From: JACTMI01 sp964618415
Lineage (GTDB): Bacteria; Acidobacteriota; Thermoanaerobaculia; Multivoradales; JAGPDF01
Assembly (NCBI GenBank): GCA_964618415.1
Contig: CAZUAT010000011.1
Coordinates: 1 to 50,637, forward strand
DNA: 50,637 nt
Reading direction: 5' to 3'
Each line of letters starts with the position of its first letter. The first letter of the stretch is position 1. A program made the position numbers and the translations under genes. Below, piece after piece: positions 1 through 8,122 of this stretch. Under the pieces are notes generated by a model, which was given only the letters and a program-made list of their open reading frames with translations, made no database searches and had not been told where the DNA came from.

Positions 1-409
1 GGATCGTGAGCGCCTACCTCTACGAGGGCGCGATCGACAAGGAGACGTACCAGTCCCACCTGGCGCGCGTCGAGGAGGAGCTGACGCTCGCCAAGATCGA
101 CCGCCACGAGGCCGAGATCGACGAGTTCGACATCGAGGGCACCGCCCGCATTCGGGCGCGTTCGCCGAACACCTGGTCACCCACTCGAGTCGCCTGTGGA
201 TCGAGGCCGCGCTGGATCAGCGGCAGCGCCTGCAGAAGCTGTTCTTCCCCGAAGGTCTCAGCTTCGACGGCGAAGAATTTCGAACACCCCTAACCTGTCC
301 ATTTTTCATGAACATCGAGGGGACTTCCCATCAGGTGAGTGAAATGGTGGAGCAGAAGGGATTCGAACCCTCGACCCCCACGTTGCGAACGTGGTGCTCT
401 CCCAGCTGA
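1..409 (+). pseudogene. Serine site-specific recombinase, C-terminal remnant with frameshift
   Basis: The gene enters from the left edge, so only the C-terminal coiled region and tail are visible. The first reading frame (codons at multiples of 3) gives YEGAIDKETYQSHLARVEEE and continues to about base 143. The family-like continuation, FAEHLVTHSSRLW then QRQRLQKLFFPEGLSFDGEE, is in another frame from about base 158. One extra CG in the GCGCG at 156-160 would explain the shift. The second frame stops at 407-409 after crossing the antisense strand of tRNA-Ala, so the last residues (GFEPSTPTLRTWCSPS) are antisense tRNA and not recombinase. Large serine recombinases integrate and excise mobile elements; this copy is probably inactive. 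A sequencing or assembly error is the alternative to real decay. Confidence 0.72.
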
Positions 410-420
410 GCTACTGCCCC
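345..420 (-). tRNA. tRNA-Ala (anticodon CGC)
   Basis: The minus strand folds into a full cloverleaf of 76 bases with an encoded 3' CCA (345-347). The 7-bp acceptor stem contains the G3:U70 wobble pair that identifies alanine tRNAs. The D stem is GCTC/GAGC, the anticodon stem CCACG/CGTGG encloses TTCGCAA, and the T loop is TTCGAAT. The anticodon CGC lies at 385-387 and reads GCG codons. The gene lies downstream of the YihY gene on the same strand and overlaps the tail of the recombinase remnant on the other strand, as expected at the edge of an integrated element. Confidence 0.96.
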
Positions 421-493
421 ACCGCTGGAGACGGCGCAGTCTATGCCGCGCGTGCGCGGTCCGGCAAGCGCGACGGGGCCGGATGCGGCGCGA

Positions 494-1804
494 TCAGAGG
501 CGGTCGGGGGGCGCCGGGTCGCGGGGGGCGGGCTCGTCGAGGGCGGCGACGAGGTCGGGCGGTTCGGGCTGCGGATCGGTCCCGGGGGCGGCAGGGCGGT
601 TACGGGTGAGCCAGTCGTCGACCGTGGCGCCAGCCAGCGCCTCGGCGCGGGCGCCGGCGAGCAGGGAGCGCAGCCGCGCCAGCGGCGCCGGGGACTGGTC
701 GGGATCCCCGGGCGAATCGAGCTCAGATCGGGTTGCGGCGGAGGCGTGGACCTCCTCGAATGCGGCGAAGACCGACTCGAGGCGGATCCGGCCGGGGGCC
801 ACGGCGAGTCGCCAGAGGCCGGCCGGGGTGAGCGGGACCTCCAGCAGGCCGCGGCGCGCGAGCGGCGCCAGATGCCGGCGCAGCAGCTCGGGTGCGACGC
901 CGACACGGTCGGCCAGTTCGTCGGACGACAGTTCGGGCCGTCCCGGTGCCGCGAGCACCTCCAGCGCCGCCAGCCCGATCCAGGCGTCCGGTCGCGCGTC
1001 GGCGTCGGGCGTGCCGGACGGGCGCGCCAGAGTCGCCGCGACTTCGGCGCCGTAGAGCAGGATCCACCAGGCCAGATAGACCGACAGCACGAAGAAGAAG
1101 GCGATTGCGAACGAGCCGTAGATGGCGCGCTGGACGACCGACAGCGTGGAGGCGTAGAAGCCGAAGCCGACCTTGAGCAGCTCGATCAGGACGGTCGCCA
1201 GCAGGCTCCCCGCCGCCGCGTGCCGCAGCGAGATGCGGGCGTTGGCGGCGCGCCAGTAGAGCATCGTCACGCCGACGAAAGTGACCAGGACCGGCAGCCA
1301 GCGCAGCAGCGCGCTGACCGCCCCGGTCGTGCGGCCGAGCCAGAGCAGGCCGGCGTAGACCGAACCGATCAGCACCGGGCCCCAGAACAGCAGCATGACG
1401 AAGGTGAAGATGCGGCGCGCCAGCGACGGCGGCGCGGTGATGCGGAAGATCGAGAACAGCGTCGCCTGCACGGCGAAGAAAGTGCCGAGCGTTGTCACTA
1501 CGAAGCTGCCGAGCGCGAGACTGGAAGCGGAACCGGCCTGCTCGACGAAGCTGCGCAGCGCCTGCACGACCGACTCTTCGCGGTAGGGCAGGAGCTCGGC
1601 GATCAGCTGGATCGTGCGTCCATTGTCGTCGCGCAGCGTGCGGGCGACGAAAATCGAGATCAGCGCCAGCAGCGGAACGATCGACACCAGGGTCGCGTAG
1701 GCGAGTGCCGAAGCGCGGCGACCGATGCCGTCGCGGTGAGCGCGTGCCGCCGCCTGCACGAGCGTCGCCACCGCCCGGCGCAACAGCGGCCGCGCGGCTA
1801 CCAC
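494..1804 (-). CDS. YihY/BrkB family inner membrane protein with C-terminal winged-helix-like region
   Basis: The 436-residue protein has the YihY/BrkB (UPF0761) layout: a basic N-terminus, ASALAYATLVSIVPLLAL in the first membrane helix, then about five more hydrophobic segments to roughly residue 285 (including FTFVMLLFWGPVLIG and AIAFFFVLSVYLAWWILLYG). A soluble tail of about 150 residues follows; residues about 295-375 resemble a winged helix (SSDELADRVGVAPELLRRHL) and the end is Pro/Ala-rich. The family sits in the cytoplasmic membrane, and its biochemical role is unsettled. The ATG overlaps the stop of the upstream nuclease gene by 7 bases (ATGGTAG), which indicates translational coupling. 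Confidence 0.88.
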   Translation of the reverse strand: MVAARPLLRRAVATLVQAAARAHRDGIGRRASALAYATLVSIVPLLALISIFVARTLRDDNGRTIQLIAELLPYREESVVQALRSFVEQAGSASSLALGSFVVTTLGTFFAVQATLFSIFRITAPPSLARRIFTFVMLLFWGPVLIGSVYAGLLWLGRTTGAVSALLRWLPVLVTFVGVTMLYWRAANARISLRHAAAGSLLATVLIELLKVGFGFYASTLSVVQRAIYGSFAIAFFFVLSVYLAWWILLYGAEVAATLARPSGTPDADARPDAWIGLAALEVLAAPGRPELSSDELADRVGVAPELLRRHLAPLARRGLLEVPLTPAGLWRLAVAPGRIRLESVFAAFEEVHASAATRSELDSPGDPDQSPAPLARLRSLLAGARAEALAGATVDDWLTRNRPAAPGTDPQPEPPDLVAALDEPAPRDPAPPDRL

Positions 1805-3192
1805 GGAACGGTGGTCGCCGGCAGCGGCAGCTCCGGCCGCGACCAGCCGAGCTCCTCCAGCTGCGCGGCGAGCGCCTTGCGGGCCGGATCCTCGCCGTGA
1901 TTGAGGAAGGTACGGTCGGGAGCTCCGGGCAGCGCCTTCGCCCAGCGGCCCAGCTCTTCGGCATCGGCGTGCGCCGACAGCCCGTCGATCTGCCGGATCT
2001 CGGCGCGCACTCGTACCCGCCGGCCGTGGATCGACACCGTCGTGGCGCCGTCGAGCAGCGCCCGCCCGCGCGTGCTACCGGCCTGGTAGCCGACGAACAC
2101 CACGCAGTCCTGCGGCCGGTCGAGCCGCTGGGCGAGATGGTGGACGACGCGGCCGCCGTTGGCCATGCCGCTCGAGGCGATGATGACCGCCGGCTCGGTG
2201 CGGGCGTTGAGCCGCTTCGACTCGTCGGCGGTGTGGCACCGGTTGAAGCGATCGGGGGCCAGCGGGTTGACGCCGCGGGCGATCTGCCCGCGCAGCTCCT
2301 CGTCGAACTCGGGCTTGGCCTGGCGGTAGATCTCGGTGGCGCGGATCGCCATCGGACTGTCGAGGAAGACGGCAGTCGGATCGATCCGGCCCTGTTCGGC
2401 GAGCACCGTGAGGTGGTAGAGGAGATCCTGCGTGCGGCCGAGCGCGAAGGCGGGGATGATCACCGAGCCGCCCCGCCGGAAGGTCTGGGCGATGATCGCG
2501 GCCAGCGACTCGAGCGGATCCTCGTCGGCGTGCACGCGGTCGCCGTAGGTCGATTCGAGCACCAGCGTGTCGGGGCGCTCCTCGGGCGGCTCCGGGTCGA
2601 CCAGCACCGGCACGCCGTAGCGGCCGACGTCACCCGAGAAGAGCCAGCGCCGCCGGCGCCCGTCGGACCCCTTGGCGTCGATCTCGATCGACGCGGCTCC
2701 GAGCAGATGGCCGGCCCGCACCAAGCGCACGCGCACGCCGGGCAGGGGCTCGAACGTCTCGTGGAACGGAACGGGTTCGAGCCGCTCGATCGCCTCGCGG
2801 GCGTCGCGCCCGGTGAACAGCGGCTTGGGATCGGCGTGCCGGCTGTAGCCCTTGCGGGCCGCGTAGCGGGCCTCCTCCTCCTGGATCTCGCCCGCGTCCT
2901 CGAGGATCAGCCGGGCGAGAGGGCGGGTGGCGCGGCTGCAGTGGACGGGTCCCCGGAAGCCGCCGGCGATCAGCCGCGGCAGCAGCCCCGAGTGGTCGAG
3001 ATGGGCGTGGGTGAGCAGGACGGCGTCGACCTCGGCGGGGTCGAACGGAAACGGGCGCCGATTGAGCGACTCGAGTTCGTCGCCGCCCTGGAACATTCCA
3101 CAATCGACCAGCAGCGTCCGGTCCCCGAACTGCAGCCGGGTCCTGCTGCCGGTGACGGTGCCGCAAGCGCCTTCGAACGTCACCTGGGCCAC
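1798..3192 (-). CDS. MBL-fold beta-CASP ribonuclease-type protein
   Basis: This predicted zinc-dependent nuclease of 464 residues belongs to the metallo-beta-lactamase/beta-CASP/RMMBL class, related to bacterial RNase J-like and archaeal/eukaryotic CPSF-like proteins. The zinc site is visible as THAHLDH near residue 55, followed by AGHLLGAAS and FSGDVGR. The beta-CASP region contains SVIIPAFALGRTQDLLY and SSGMANGGRVVHHL. The RMMBL part shows IDGLSAHAD and FLNHGE. The GTG start at 3192 is chosen because AGGAGG sits 8 bases upstream; the open frame extends further but that part is non-conserved. RNA is the likely substrate, though a specific role is not readable from sequence. Confidence 0.88.
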   Translation of the reverse strand: MAQVTFEGACGTVTGSRTRLQFGDRTLLVDCGMFQGGDELESLNRRPFPFDPAEVDAVLLTHAHLDHSGLLPRLIAGGFRGPVHCSRATRPLARLILEDAGEIQEEEARYAARKGYSRHADPKPLFTGRDAREAIERLEPVPFHETFEPLPGVRVRLVRAGHLLGAASIEIDAKGSDGRRRRWLFSGDVGRYGVPVLVDPEPPEERPDTLVLESTYGDRVHADEDPLESLAAIIAQTFRRGGSVIIPAFALGRTQDLLYHLTVLAEQGRIDPTAVFLDSPMAIRATEIYRQAKPEFDEELRGQIARGVNPLAPDRFNRCHTADESKRLNARTEPAVIIASSGMANGGRVVHHLAQRLDRPQDCVVFVGYQAGSTRGRALLDGATTVSIHGRRVRVRAEIRQIDGLSAHADAEELGRWAKALPGAPDRTFLNHGEDPARKALAAQLEELGWSRPELPLPATTVPW

Positions 3193-3340
3193 TGTGCGCG
3201 CCTCCTGCCCGCAGTGTAACAAAGCGATCGGTGGCAGTCGGCTCGCGGATTGCAGACGCGGACCGCTTTCGGCTGGCCCCGACTGGCGGGGCGAGGGTAG
3301 GATGCAGGTCAGCGGCCCGCTGAGCGGGCAGGGAGGTCCG

Positions 3341-3727
3341 ATGAGCGACAAGAAGATCGTCGACCAGGCGCGCGAAGTGGTCGACACGGCGGTGTCCGGC
3401 GCGCGCGAGGTGATCAGCGACGGCATCGACGAGGCGCGCGAACGGTTCGAGACCGCCGCCGAGGATCTCGGTCGTTCGGCCCGCCGGACGCGGCGCGAGC
3501 TGCGCCGTCGCGCCGAGCGGCTCGGGGAAGCGACCCGCGAGCGTTATGACGCCGCGATGACCGGCGTGCGGCACGGCTACGAGCGGGTCCGCAAGGACGC
3601 CGGCGACCTGGCCGACGACGTGAACGTCTACGTGCGCGAGAACCCGGGCAAGTCGATCCTGATCGCCGCCGGCGTCGGGTTCGCGCTGGGCCTGCTGCTG
3701 CGCGGCCGCGGCCGCCACGACGCCTGA
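3341..3727 (+). CDS. DUF883 (ElaB/YqjD-like) membrane-anchored protein
   Basis: A small protein of 128 residues: a long highly charged amphipathic helix (Arg/Glu-rich, residues about 5-95) and one C-terminal hydrophobic helix preceded by VYVRENPGKSILIAAGVGFA and ending in basic residues. This is the DUF883 arrangement of E. coli ElaB/YqjD/YgaM, in which the C-terminal helix anchors the protein in the inner membrane and YqjD has been reported to bind ribosomes. The ATG is preceded by GGGAGG at 3331-3336. The next gene begins 17 bases downstream and also encodes a small membrane protein, so the two are probably co-expressed. Confidence 0.8.
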   Translation: MSDKKIVDQAREVVDTAVSGAREVISDGIDEARERFETAAEDLGRSARRTRRELRRRAERLGEATRERYDAAMTGVRHGYERVRKDAGDLADDVNVYVRENPGKSILIAAGVGFALGLLLRGRGRHDA

Positions 3728-3744
3728 GGCGGAGCGGGACGCAC

Positions 3745-4074
3745 GTGGAGGCGACGCGGGAACTCGCCGCGCAGGGACGACCGCTCGATCCGGCCGATCC
3801 ACCCTCCATGGCCGACGAACTGCTCGACGACCTCATTCCTCCGGACCTGGACTGGCGCGGCATCGTGCGCCGCCACCCGGTGCCGTCGCTCCTGGTGGCG
3901 GCGGCGGTCGGCTACTGGCTCGGCCGCGGGCGACGCGGCTCGGCCCTCGCCGACGCGCTCACCGGAGCGGCGGCGGCGAGCGTCGTGGCGCGGGTCGGCG
4001 GGCTGGTGGGCGGCTTCGATGGCGACGACTTCGACTCGATCGGCGGACTCGACGACGAGCCCTACGGGGTCTGA
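3745..4074 (+). CDS. Small single-pass membrane protein of unknown function
   Basis: A 109-residue protein, not recognised as a named family. The N-terminal half is acidic and proline-containing. It is followed by RRHPVPSLLVAAAVGYWLGR, a hydrophobic stretch like the C-terminal anchor of the neighbouring DUF883 protein, then a Gly/Ala-rich segment with GG pairs and an acidic C-terminus (GDDFDSIGGLDDEPYGV). A GTG start at 3745 follows a GGCGGAG-like ribosome site; the ATG at 3808 is an alternative. Position and architecture suggest a partner of the DUF883 protein, which is inference. Confidence 0.6.
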   Translation: MEATRELAAQGRPLDPADPPSMADELLDDLIPPDLDWRGIVRRHPVPSLLVAAAVGYWLGRGRRGSALADALTGAAAASVVARVGGLVGGFDGDDFDSIGGLDDEPYGV

Positions 4075-4087
4075 GTCCTGCCGGCGG

Positions 4088-4918
4088 GTGGCGACCCTTC
4101 TACAGCTTTCCGACGTTCACTTCGGGCCCAAGCATCAGGCCGACCGCGCCGCGGCGCTGCTCGAGCTGGTCGAGCGCGAGCGGCCGGGGCTGGTCGTCCT
4201 CTCCGGCGACCTGACGCAGCGCGCCAAGGTCGCCCAGTTTCGTGCCGCTCGGCAGTTCGTCGACCGGCTGGCCGCGCCCACCGTTTTCGTGCCGGGCAAT
4301 CACGACGTCCCGTTGTGGCGGCTCTGGGAGCGGCTGCTGGTGCCGTTCGGCGCCTGGCGGCGCGGTTTCGGACCCGAGCTGGTCCGCGACCATGGCGATC
4401 CGGACTGGGCGGTAGTCGGCATCAACACCGCCCACGCCTGGACCACCAAGCACGGGCGGATCGAGCGGCGCGACATCCGGCGACTCGCCGGCCGCTTTGC
4501 CCGGCTGCCGGAGCAGGCCTTGCGGGTCGTCGTCGTTCATCACCCGCTGGTCACCGGCCCGGAGTTCAGCGACGAGCCGGCCGCCGTGCGCGGCCGGCAG
4601 CTCCTCGCGGCGGCGCACGACTGCGGCGTCGAGCTGGTCCTGGGCGGGCATCTCCACCACGCCTTCGAGGTGCCCGCGGAACGGTCGCTTCCCGGAGGCG
4701 GTCCGCTGGTCGTGCAATGCGGAACCTCCAGCTCGAGTCGCGGCCGCCATCCCGAGATCGGGCGCAACAGCATCAACTGGATCACCGCCGACGAGGCGCA
4801 GATCGTCGTCGAGCGTCGCCTCTGGCAGGAGGGCACGGCGCGCTTCGAGGTCGAGCACGTGGGGCGCTTCCCGCGCCGCCGGAACGGCCGCGGGCGGGAT
4901 ATCATCCGCCGGTCATGA
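4088..4918 (+). CDS. Calcineurin-like metallophosphoesterase
   Basis: The 276-residue protein shows all the dinuclear-metal motifs of the calcineurin-like superfamily in order: DVHFG (D-x-H), SGDLTQ, VPGNHDVP (GNHD), VVVHHPL and LGGHLHH. Its size and motif spacing match class III cyclic-nucleotide/CpdA-like phosphodiesterases, but the natural substrate cannot be assigned. The GTG at 4088 starts the conserved VATLLQLSDVHF; the upstream in-frame ATG at 4019 lies inside the preceding gene and adds low-complexity sequence. It ends 34 bases before the kinase gene on the same strand. Confidence 0.87.
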   Translation: MATLLQLSDVHFGPKHQADRAAALLELVERERPGLVVLSGDLTQRAKVAQFRAARQFVDRLAAPTVFVPGNHDVPLWRLWERLLVPFGAWRRGFGPELVRDHGDPDWAVVGINTAHAWTTKHGRIERRDIRRLAGRFARLPEQALRVVVVHHPLVTGPEFSDEPAAVRGRQLLAAAHDCGVELVLGGHLHHAFEVPAERSLPGGGPLVVQCGTSSSSRGRHPEIGRNSINWITADEAQIVVERRLWQEGTARFEVEHVGRFPRRRNGRGRDIIRRS

Positions 4919-4952
4919 GGCACGGCAGGCCACTGCAGCGGCGGAGGGGCGG

Positions 4953-6803
4953 ATGAAGCGGCTCGAAGAGGGCGACCAGCTCGGTCGATACCGCATCCTC
5001 AAGCGCCTCGGTTCGGGGGCGATGGGCGACGTCTACCTCGCCGAAGACCCCCAGATCGGCCGCCACGTCGCGCTCAAGACCGTGCGCGTGGAGGACGGGC
5101 GGGTCAAGGAACTCGACGAGCGCAAGCAGCGCCTGCTGCGCGAGGCGCGCGCCGCCGGCCGGCTGCTGCATCCGAACATCATCACCCTGTTCGACGCCGG
5201 CGAGGACCAGGGGATCCTCTACCTCGCTTTCGAGTACGTGGAGGGCAAGGACCTCGCCGATCGCGCGTCGGACGGGCCGCCGCTGTCGCTCGGCGAAGCG
5301 CTGTCGATCGTGCGCCAGGCGTCCGAAGGCCTCGACTACGCCCACCGCCAGGGGGTCATCCACCGCGACATCAAGCCGAGCAATCTGATGATCACGGCGG
5401 ACGGGCGGGTCAAGATCGCCGACTTCGGGATCGCGCGCGTCGCCGATCAGACCTCGGACCTGACGATGACCGGGTCGGTGGTCGGCAGCCCCCACTACAT
5501 GTCGCCCGAGCAGATCCGCGGCGAGGAGCTGGATGGCCGCACCGACATCTTCTCGCTCGGCGTCCTGCTCTACGAGATCCTGTGTCGACGCCGGCCGTTC
5601 GAGGGCGAGACGCTGACCACGCTGGTCTACCAGATCCTCAACCAGGATCCGGCACCGGTGGCCACGCGCCGGCCCGACCTGGCGCCGCGCCTGCAGCAGC
5701 TCGCCGCGCGGATGCTCCACAAGGACCGGGACCAGCGGTTTGCCTCCGCCGCCGACGTGGTGCGCGAGATCGTCCACTGCGAGCGCGAGATGGCGCCGCA
5801 GGAGCTCGCCGGCTCGGCACTGCGCGACGATCCGCCGTCCGATGCCACCGTGCGGATGACCGATCGCCCGCCGACGCCGCCGCCCGCACCCTCGCCTGCG
5901 CCGGCCGCCGCCCCGCCGCCTCCGCCGCCGGCCGCGGCCGCGCCGGCCGCCGGCGGGGCAGCAGCCCGGAAGTCGTCGTCCGGAGCGCGGCTGGCGATCA
6001 TCGCGGCCGTCGTCGGCGTCGTGCTGATCGGACTCGTGCTGGTCGGCCTGGCGGCGCGCAAGTTCGTGGCCGGGAGGCTCGCCAAGGCGGCGACAGCGGT
6101 GGTCGAGACGGAGCCGGACAACCGGCCGCCGGGCACGCAGACGGTCCCCGCGAACGTGTCGACCGATCCGGCTACCCGGCCCGGCACCGAGCCGCGAACC
6201 GAGTCGCCGACCGATCCGATCGCCGAGGAGCCTCCGAACTCCGAGCCGAGCCCGCCGGTGGTCGAGCCGGAGCCGCGCTCGGACCCGCAGTCCGACCCTC
6301 AGCTCGAGCCCGGCAGGCGGGCCACGCAGCCGCAGACGCCCGTCGAGCCGCGCCAGCAGCCGCCGGTCGAGCCGCGACCGACGCGGCCGACTCCGCCACC
6401 GGTCGATCCGACCCCGCGGCCGGTGGAACCGGAACCGGAGCCGGTTCCTGAGCCACGCGAGGATCCGCGTGCTCGTCGTGACGCCGAAGTCGCGGCCGCC
6501 CAGGTCAACCGGGAGATGTCGACCGGCATGGCGCTGTCGTTCGACGTCCAGCCCAAGCAGGCCGCCGAGCAGGTGATCGTGCGCCTCGGCCGGATCGTCA
6601 TCGGGCGCCCGGACGAGTGGAACGCCAAGAAGCGGGACGGCCGCGCCTACGCGGTGCCCGAGCCGGGCCTGCATCTGCTCACGTTCCTGCTCGACGGGGC
6701 GGAGGTCTACCGGATCCGGATCAACGCGCAGCCGGGCGGCGCCAACCCGACGACGATCTCGGTCTCCCTGCCGCAGGCCGGCGGCCGTCGACGGGGCAAC
6801 TGA
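4953..6803 (+). CDS. Transmembrane Ser/Thr protein kinase (Hanks type)
   Basis: A 616-residue receptor-like kinase. The N-terminal kinase domain (about residues 13-275) has the glycine loop LGSGAMGDVY, VALK lysine, catalytic HRDIKPSNL, DFGIAR and MSPEQ in place of APE. A Pro/Ala-rich stretch (about 300-340) leads to one membrane helix near residues 345-372. The outside part is a long linker rich in Pro, Glu and Arg (about 375-510) and a C-terminal domain of about 100 residues with no recognised PASTA repeats. The ATG at 4953 is preceded by GGAGGGG. Such kinases signal from envelope to cytoplasm; its substrates are not apparent from the neighbours. Confidence 0.93.
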   Translation: MKRLEEGDQLGRYRILKRLGSGAMGDVYLAEDPQIGRHVALKTVRVEDGRVKELDERKQRLLREARAAGRLLHPNIITLFDAGEDQGILYLAFEYVEGKDLADRASDGPPLSLGEALSIVRQASEGLDYAHRQGVIHRDIKPSNLMITADGRVKIADFGIARVADQTSDLTMTGSVVGSPHYMSPEQIRGEELDGRTDIFSLGVLLYEILCRRRPFEGETLTTLVYQILNQDPAPVATRRPDLAPRLQQLAARMLHKDRDQRFASAADVVREIVHCEREMAPQELAGSALRDDPPSDATVRMTDRPPTPPPAPSPAPAAAPPPPPPAAAAPAAGGAAARKSSSGARLAIIAAVVGVVLIGLVLVGLAARKFVAGRLAKAATAVVETEPDNRPPGTQTVPANVSTDPATRPGTEPRTESPTDPIAEEPPNSEPSPPVVEPEPRSDPQSDPQLEPGRRATQPQTPVEPRQQPPVEPRPTRPTPPPVDPTPRPVEPEPEPVPEPREDPRARRDAEVAAAQVNREMSTGMALSFDVQPKQAAEQVIVRLGRIVIGRPDEWNAKKRDGRAYAVPEPGLHLLTFLLDGAEVYRIRINAQPGGANPTTISVSLPQAGGRRRGN

Positions 6804-6841
6804 GCCGCACCCAGGCGGGCATCGCCTCCACCGCACACCGG

Positions 6842-8116
6842 ATGACTTCGACCGCCGCGCGCCCCCGCCCGCCCGCGTTGGCCGGTGCCATCGAGGTAAC
6901 TCGGCTCGCCAACGGCCTCGAGGTCTGCCTGGTGCGCAATCGCCAGGCCCCGCTGGTCGCTTCGGCAATCTTCTACCGAGTCGGCTGCCGCGACGAGGAG
7001 TTCGGGCGCGGAGGCCTCGCCCACTTCCTCGAGCACCTGATGTTCAAGGGTTCCGAGCGTTACGGGCCCGGCGCGATCGACAGCCTGACGCAGGCGCTGG
7101 GCGGGTCGAACAACGCATTCACCAGTCACGACGTGACCGCCTACTGGTTCGTCTTCGCGTCCGACCGGTGGGAGGAGGCGCTGGCGATCGAAGCGGACCG
7201 GATGCGCGGCCTGCGGCTGGATCCGGAACAGATCGACGCCGAGCGGCGAGTGATCCTCGAGGAGATCGCGATGTATCGCGACGAGCCGTGGGACGCCCTC
7301 GAGATGGACGTCCAGGCGGCGCTCTGGCCGGCCTTCCCCTACGGTCGCCCGATCCTCGGCACTGCCGAGGAGCTGGCCGCGCAGGACCGCGACGTGATCG
7401 CCGCGTTTCATCGGCGCTACTACCGGCCGGGCAACGCGACTCTGGTGCTGGCCGGGGACGTCGACGACCGGGCCCTGGAAAGGGTCGAGGCGGCGTTCGG
7501 GCAGCTGCGCGGTGGCGAGCTGCCGCGGTCGGCCACCGACACGCTGCTGCCGGTCAGTTCTGCCCGCCGGATCGAGCGGCGTCACGGCGACGTGGCTCGC
7601 CTGCTCATCGCGCTGCCGGTGCCCCCGCCGGACGACCCGGCCCACGCAGGGCTGCGCATTCTGGCGACGGTCCTCTCCGAGGGCCGCGGCAGCCGGCTGG
7701 AGCGGCGGCTGGTGGACGAGGACGAACTGTGCATCTCCGTTTCCGCCTCGGTCAGCGACCACCAGCTCGCGGCGCACTTCGCGATCGCTGCCGAGATGGT
7801 CCCCGGCGCGGATCCCGGCCGGGTCGAGGCGGTCGTGCTCGAGGAGCTGCGCGACCTCGCCGCTCGGCCCATCGACACAGCGGAGCTCGAGCGGGCCCGG
7901 CAGGTGTTCCTGGCCGACTGGGCCTGGGGGCAGGAGCGGATCTATCAGCAGGCCGTGGCAGCGGGCCTCGCGCTGGCGATGTTCGACCTCGGCCAGCCGG
8001 CGCGGCTGCTGGACGCCGCTCTGGCGGCCGAGCCGCCGGCGCTGCGACAACTGGCCGGCCGCTACCTCGAACCGACCCGCGGCTCGGTCACCGGGCTGTC
8101 ACTGCCGGAGGACTGA
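6842..8116 (+). CDS. M16 family zinc metallopeptidase, catalytic subunit
   Basis: A 424-residue protein with the inverted zinc motif HFLEH (HxxEH) near residue 65, followed by the NNAFTSHDVTAYW segment typical of pitrilysin/mitochondrial-processing-peptidase-like enzymes, and EEIAMYRDEPWDAL with the third metal-ligand glutamate. The length fits a single M16B half. The ATG at 6842 gives the usual N-terminus before RLANGLEVCLV; no strong ribosome site is visible and some family members begin slightly upstream. The next gene, 6 bases downstream, encodes the partner half. Confidence 0.92.
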   Translation: MTSTAARPRPPALAGAIEVTRLANGLEVCLVRNRQAPLVASAIFYRVGCRDEEFGRGGLAHFLEHLMFKGSERYGPGAIDSLTQALGGSNNAFTSHDVTAYWFVFASDRWEEALAIEADRMRGLRLDPEQIDAERRVILEEIAMYRDEPWDALEMDVQAALWPAFPYGRPILGTAEELAAQDRDVIAAFHRRYYRPGNATLVLAGDVDDRALERVEAAFGQLRGGELPRSATDTLLPVSSARRIERRHGDVARLLIALPVPPPDDPAHAGLRILATVLSEGRGSRLERRLVDEDELCISVSASVSDHQLAAHFAIAAEMVPGADPGRVEAVVLEELRDLAARPIDTAELERARQVFLADWAWGQERIYQQAVAAGLALAMFDLGQPARLLDAALAAEPPALRQLAGRYLEPTRGSVTGLSLPED

Positions 8117-8122
8117 GGTCCG

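Noticed and set aside
345..409. Peptide GFEPSTPTLRTWCSPS as a genuine recombinase C-terminus
   Set aside because: It is the antisense translation of tRNA-Ala; this peptide is a familiar annotation artefact.
4902..6968. Long minus-strand open frame opposite the Ser/Thr kinase
   Set aside because: Arg/Gly-rich shadow of the kinase gene with no recognisable motif or ribosome site.
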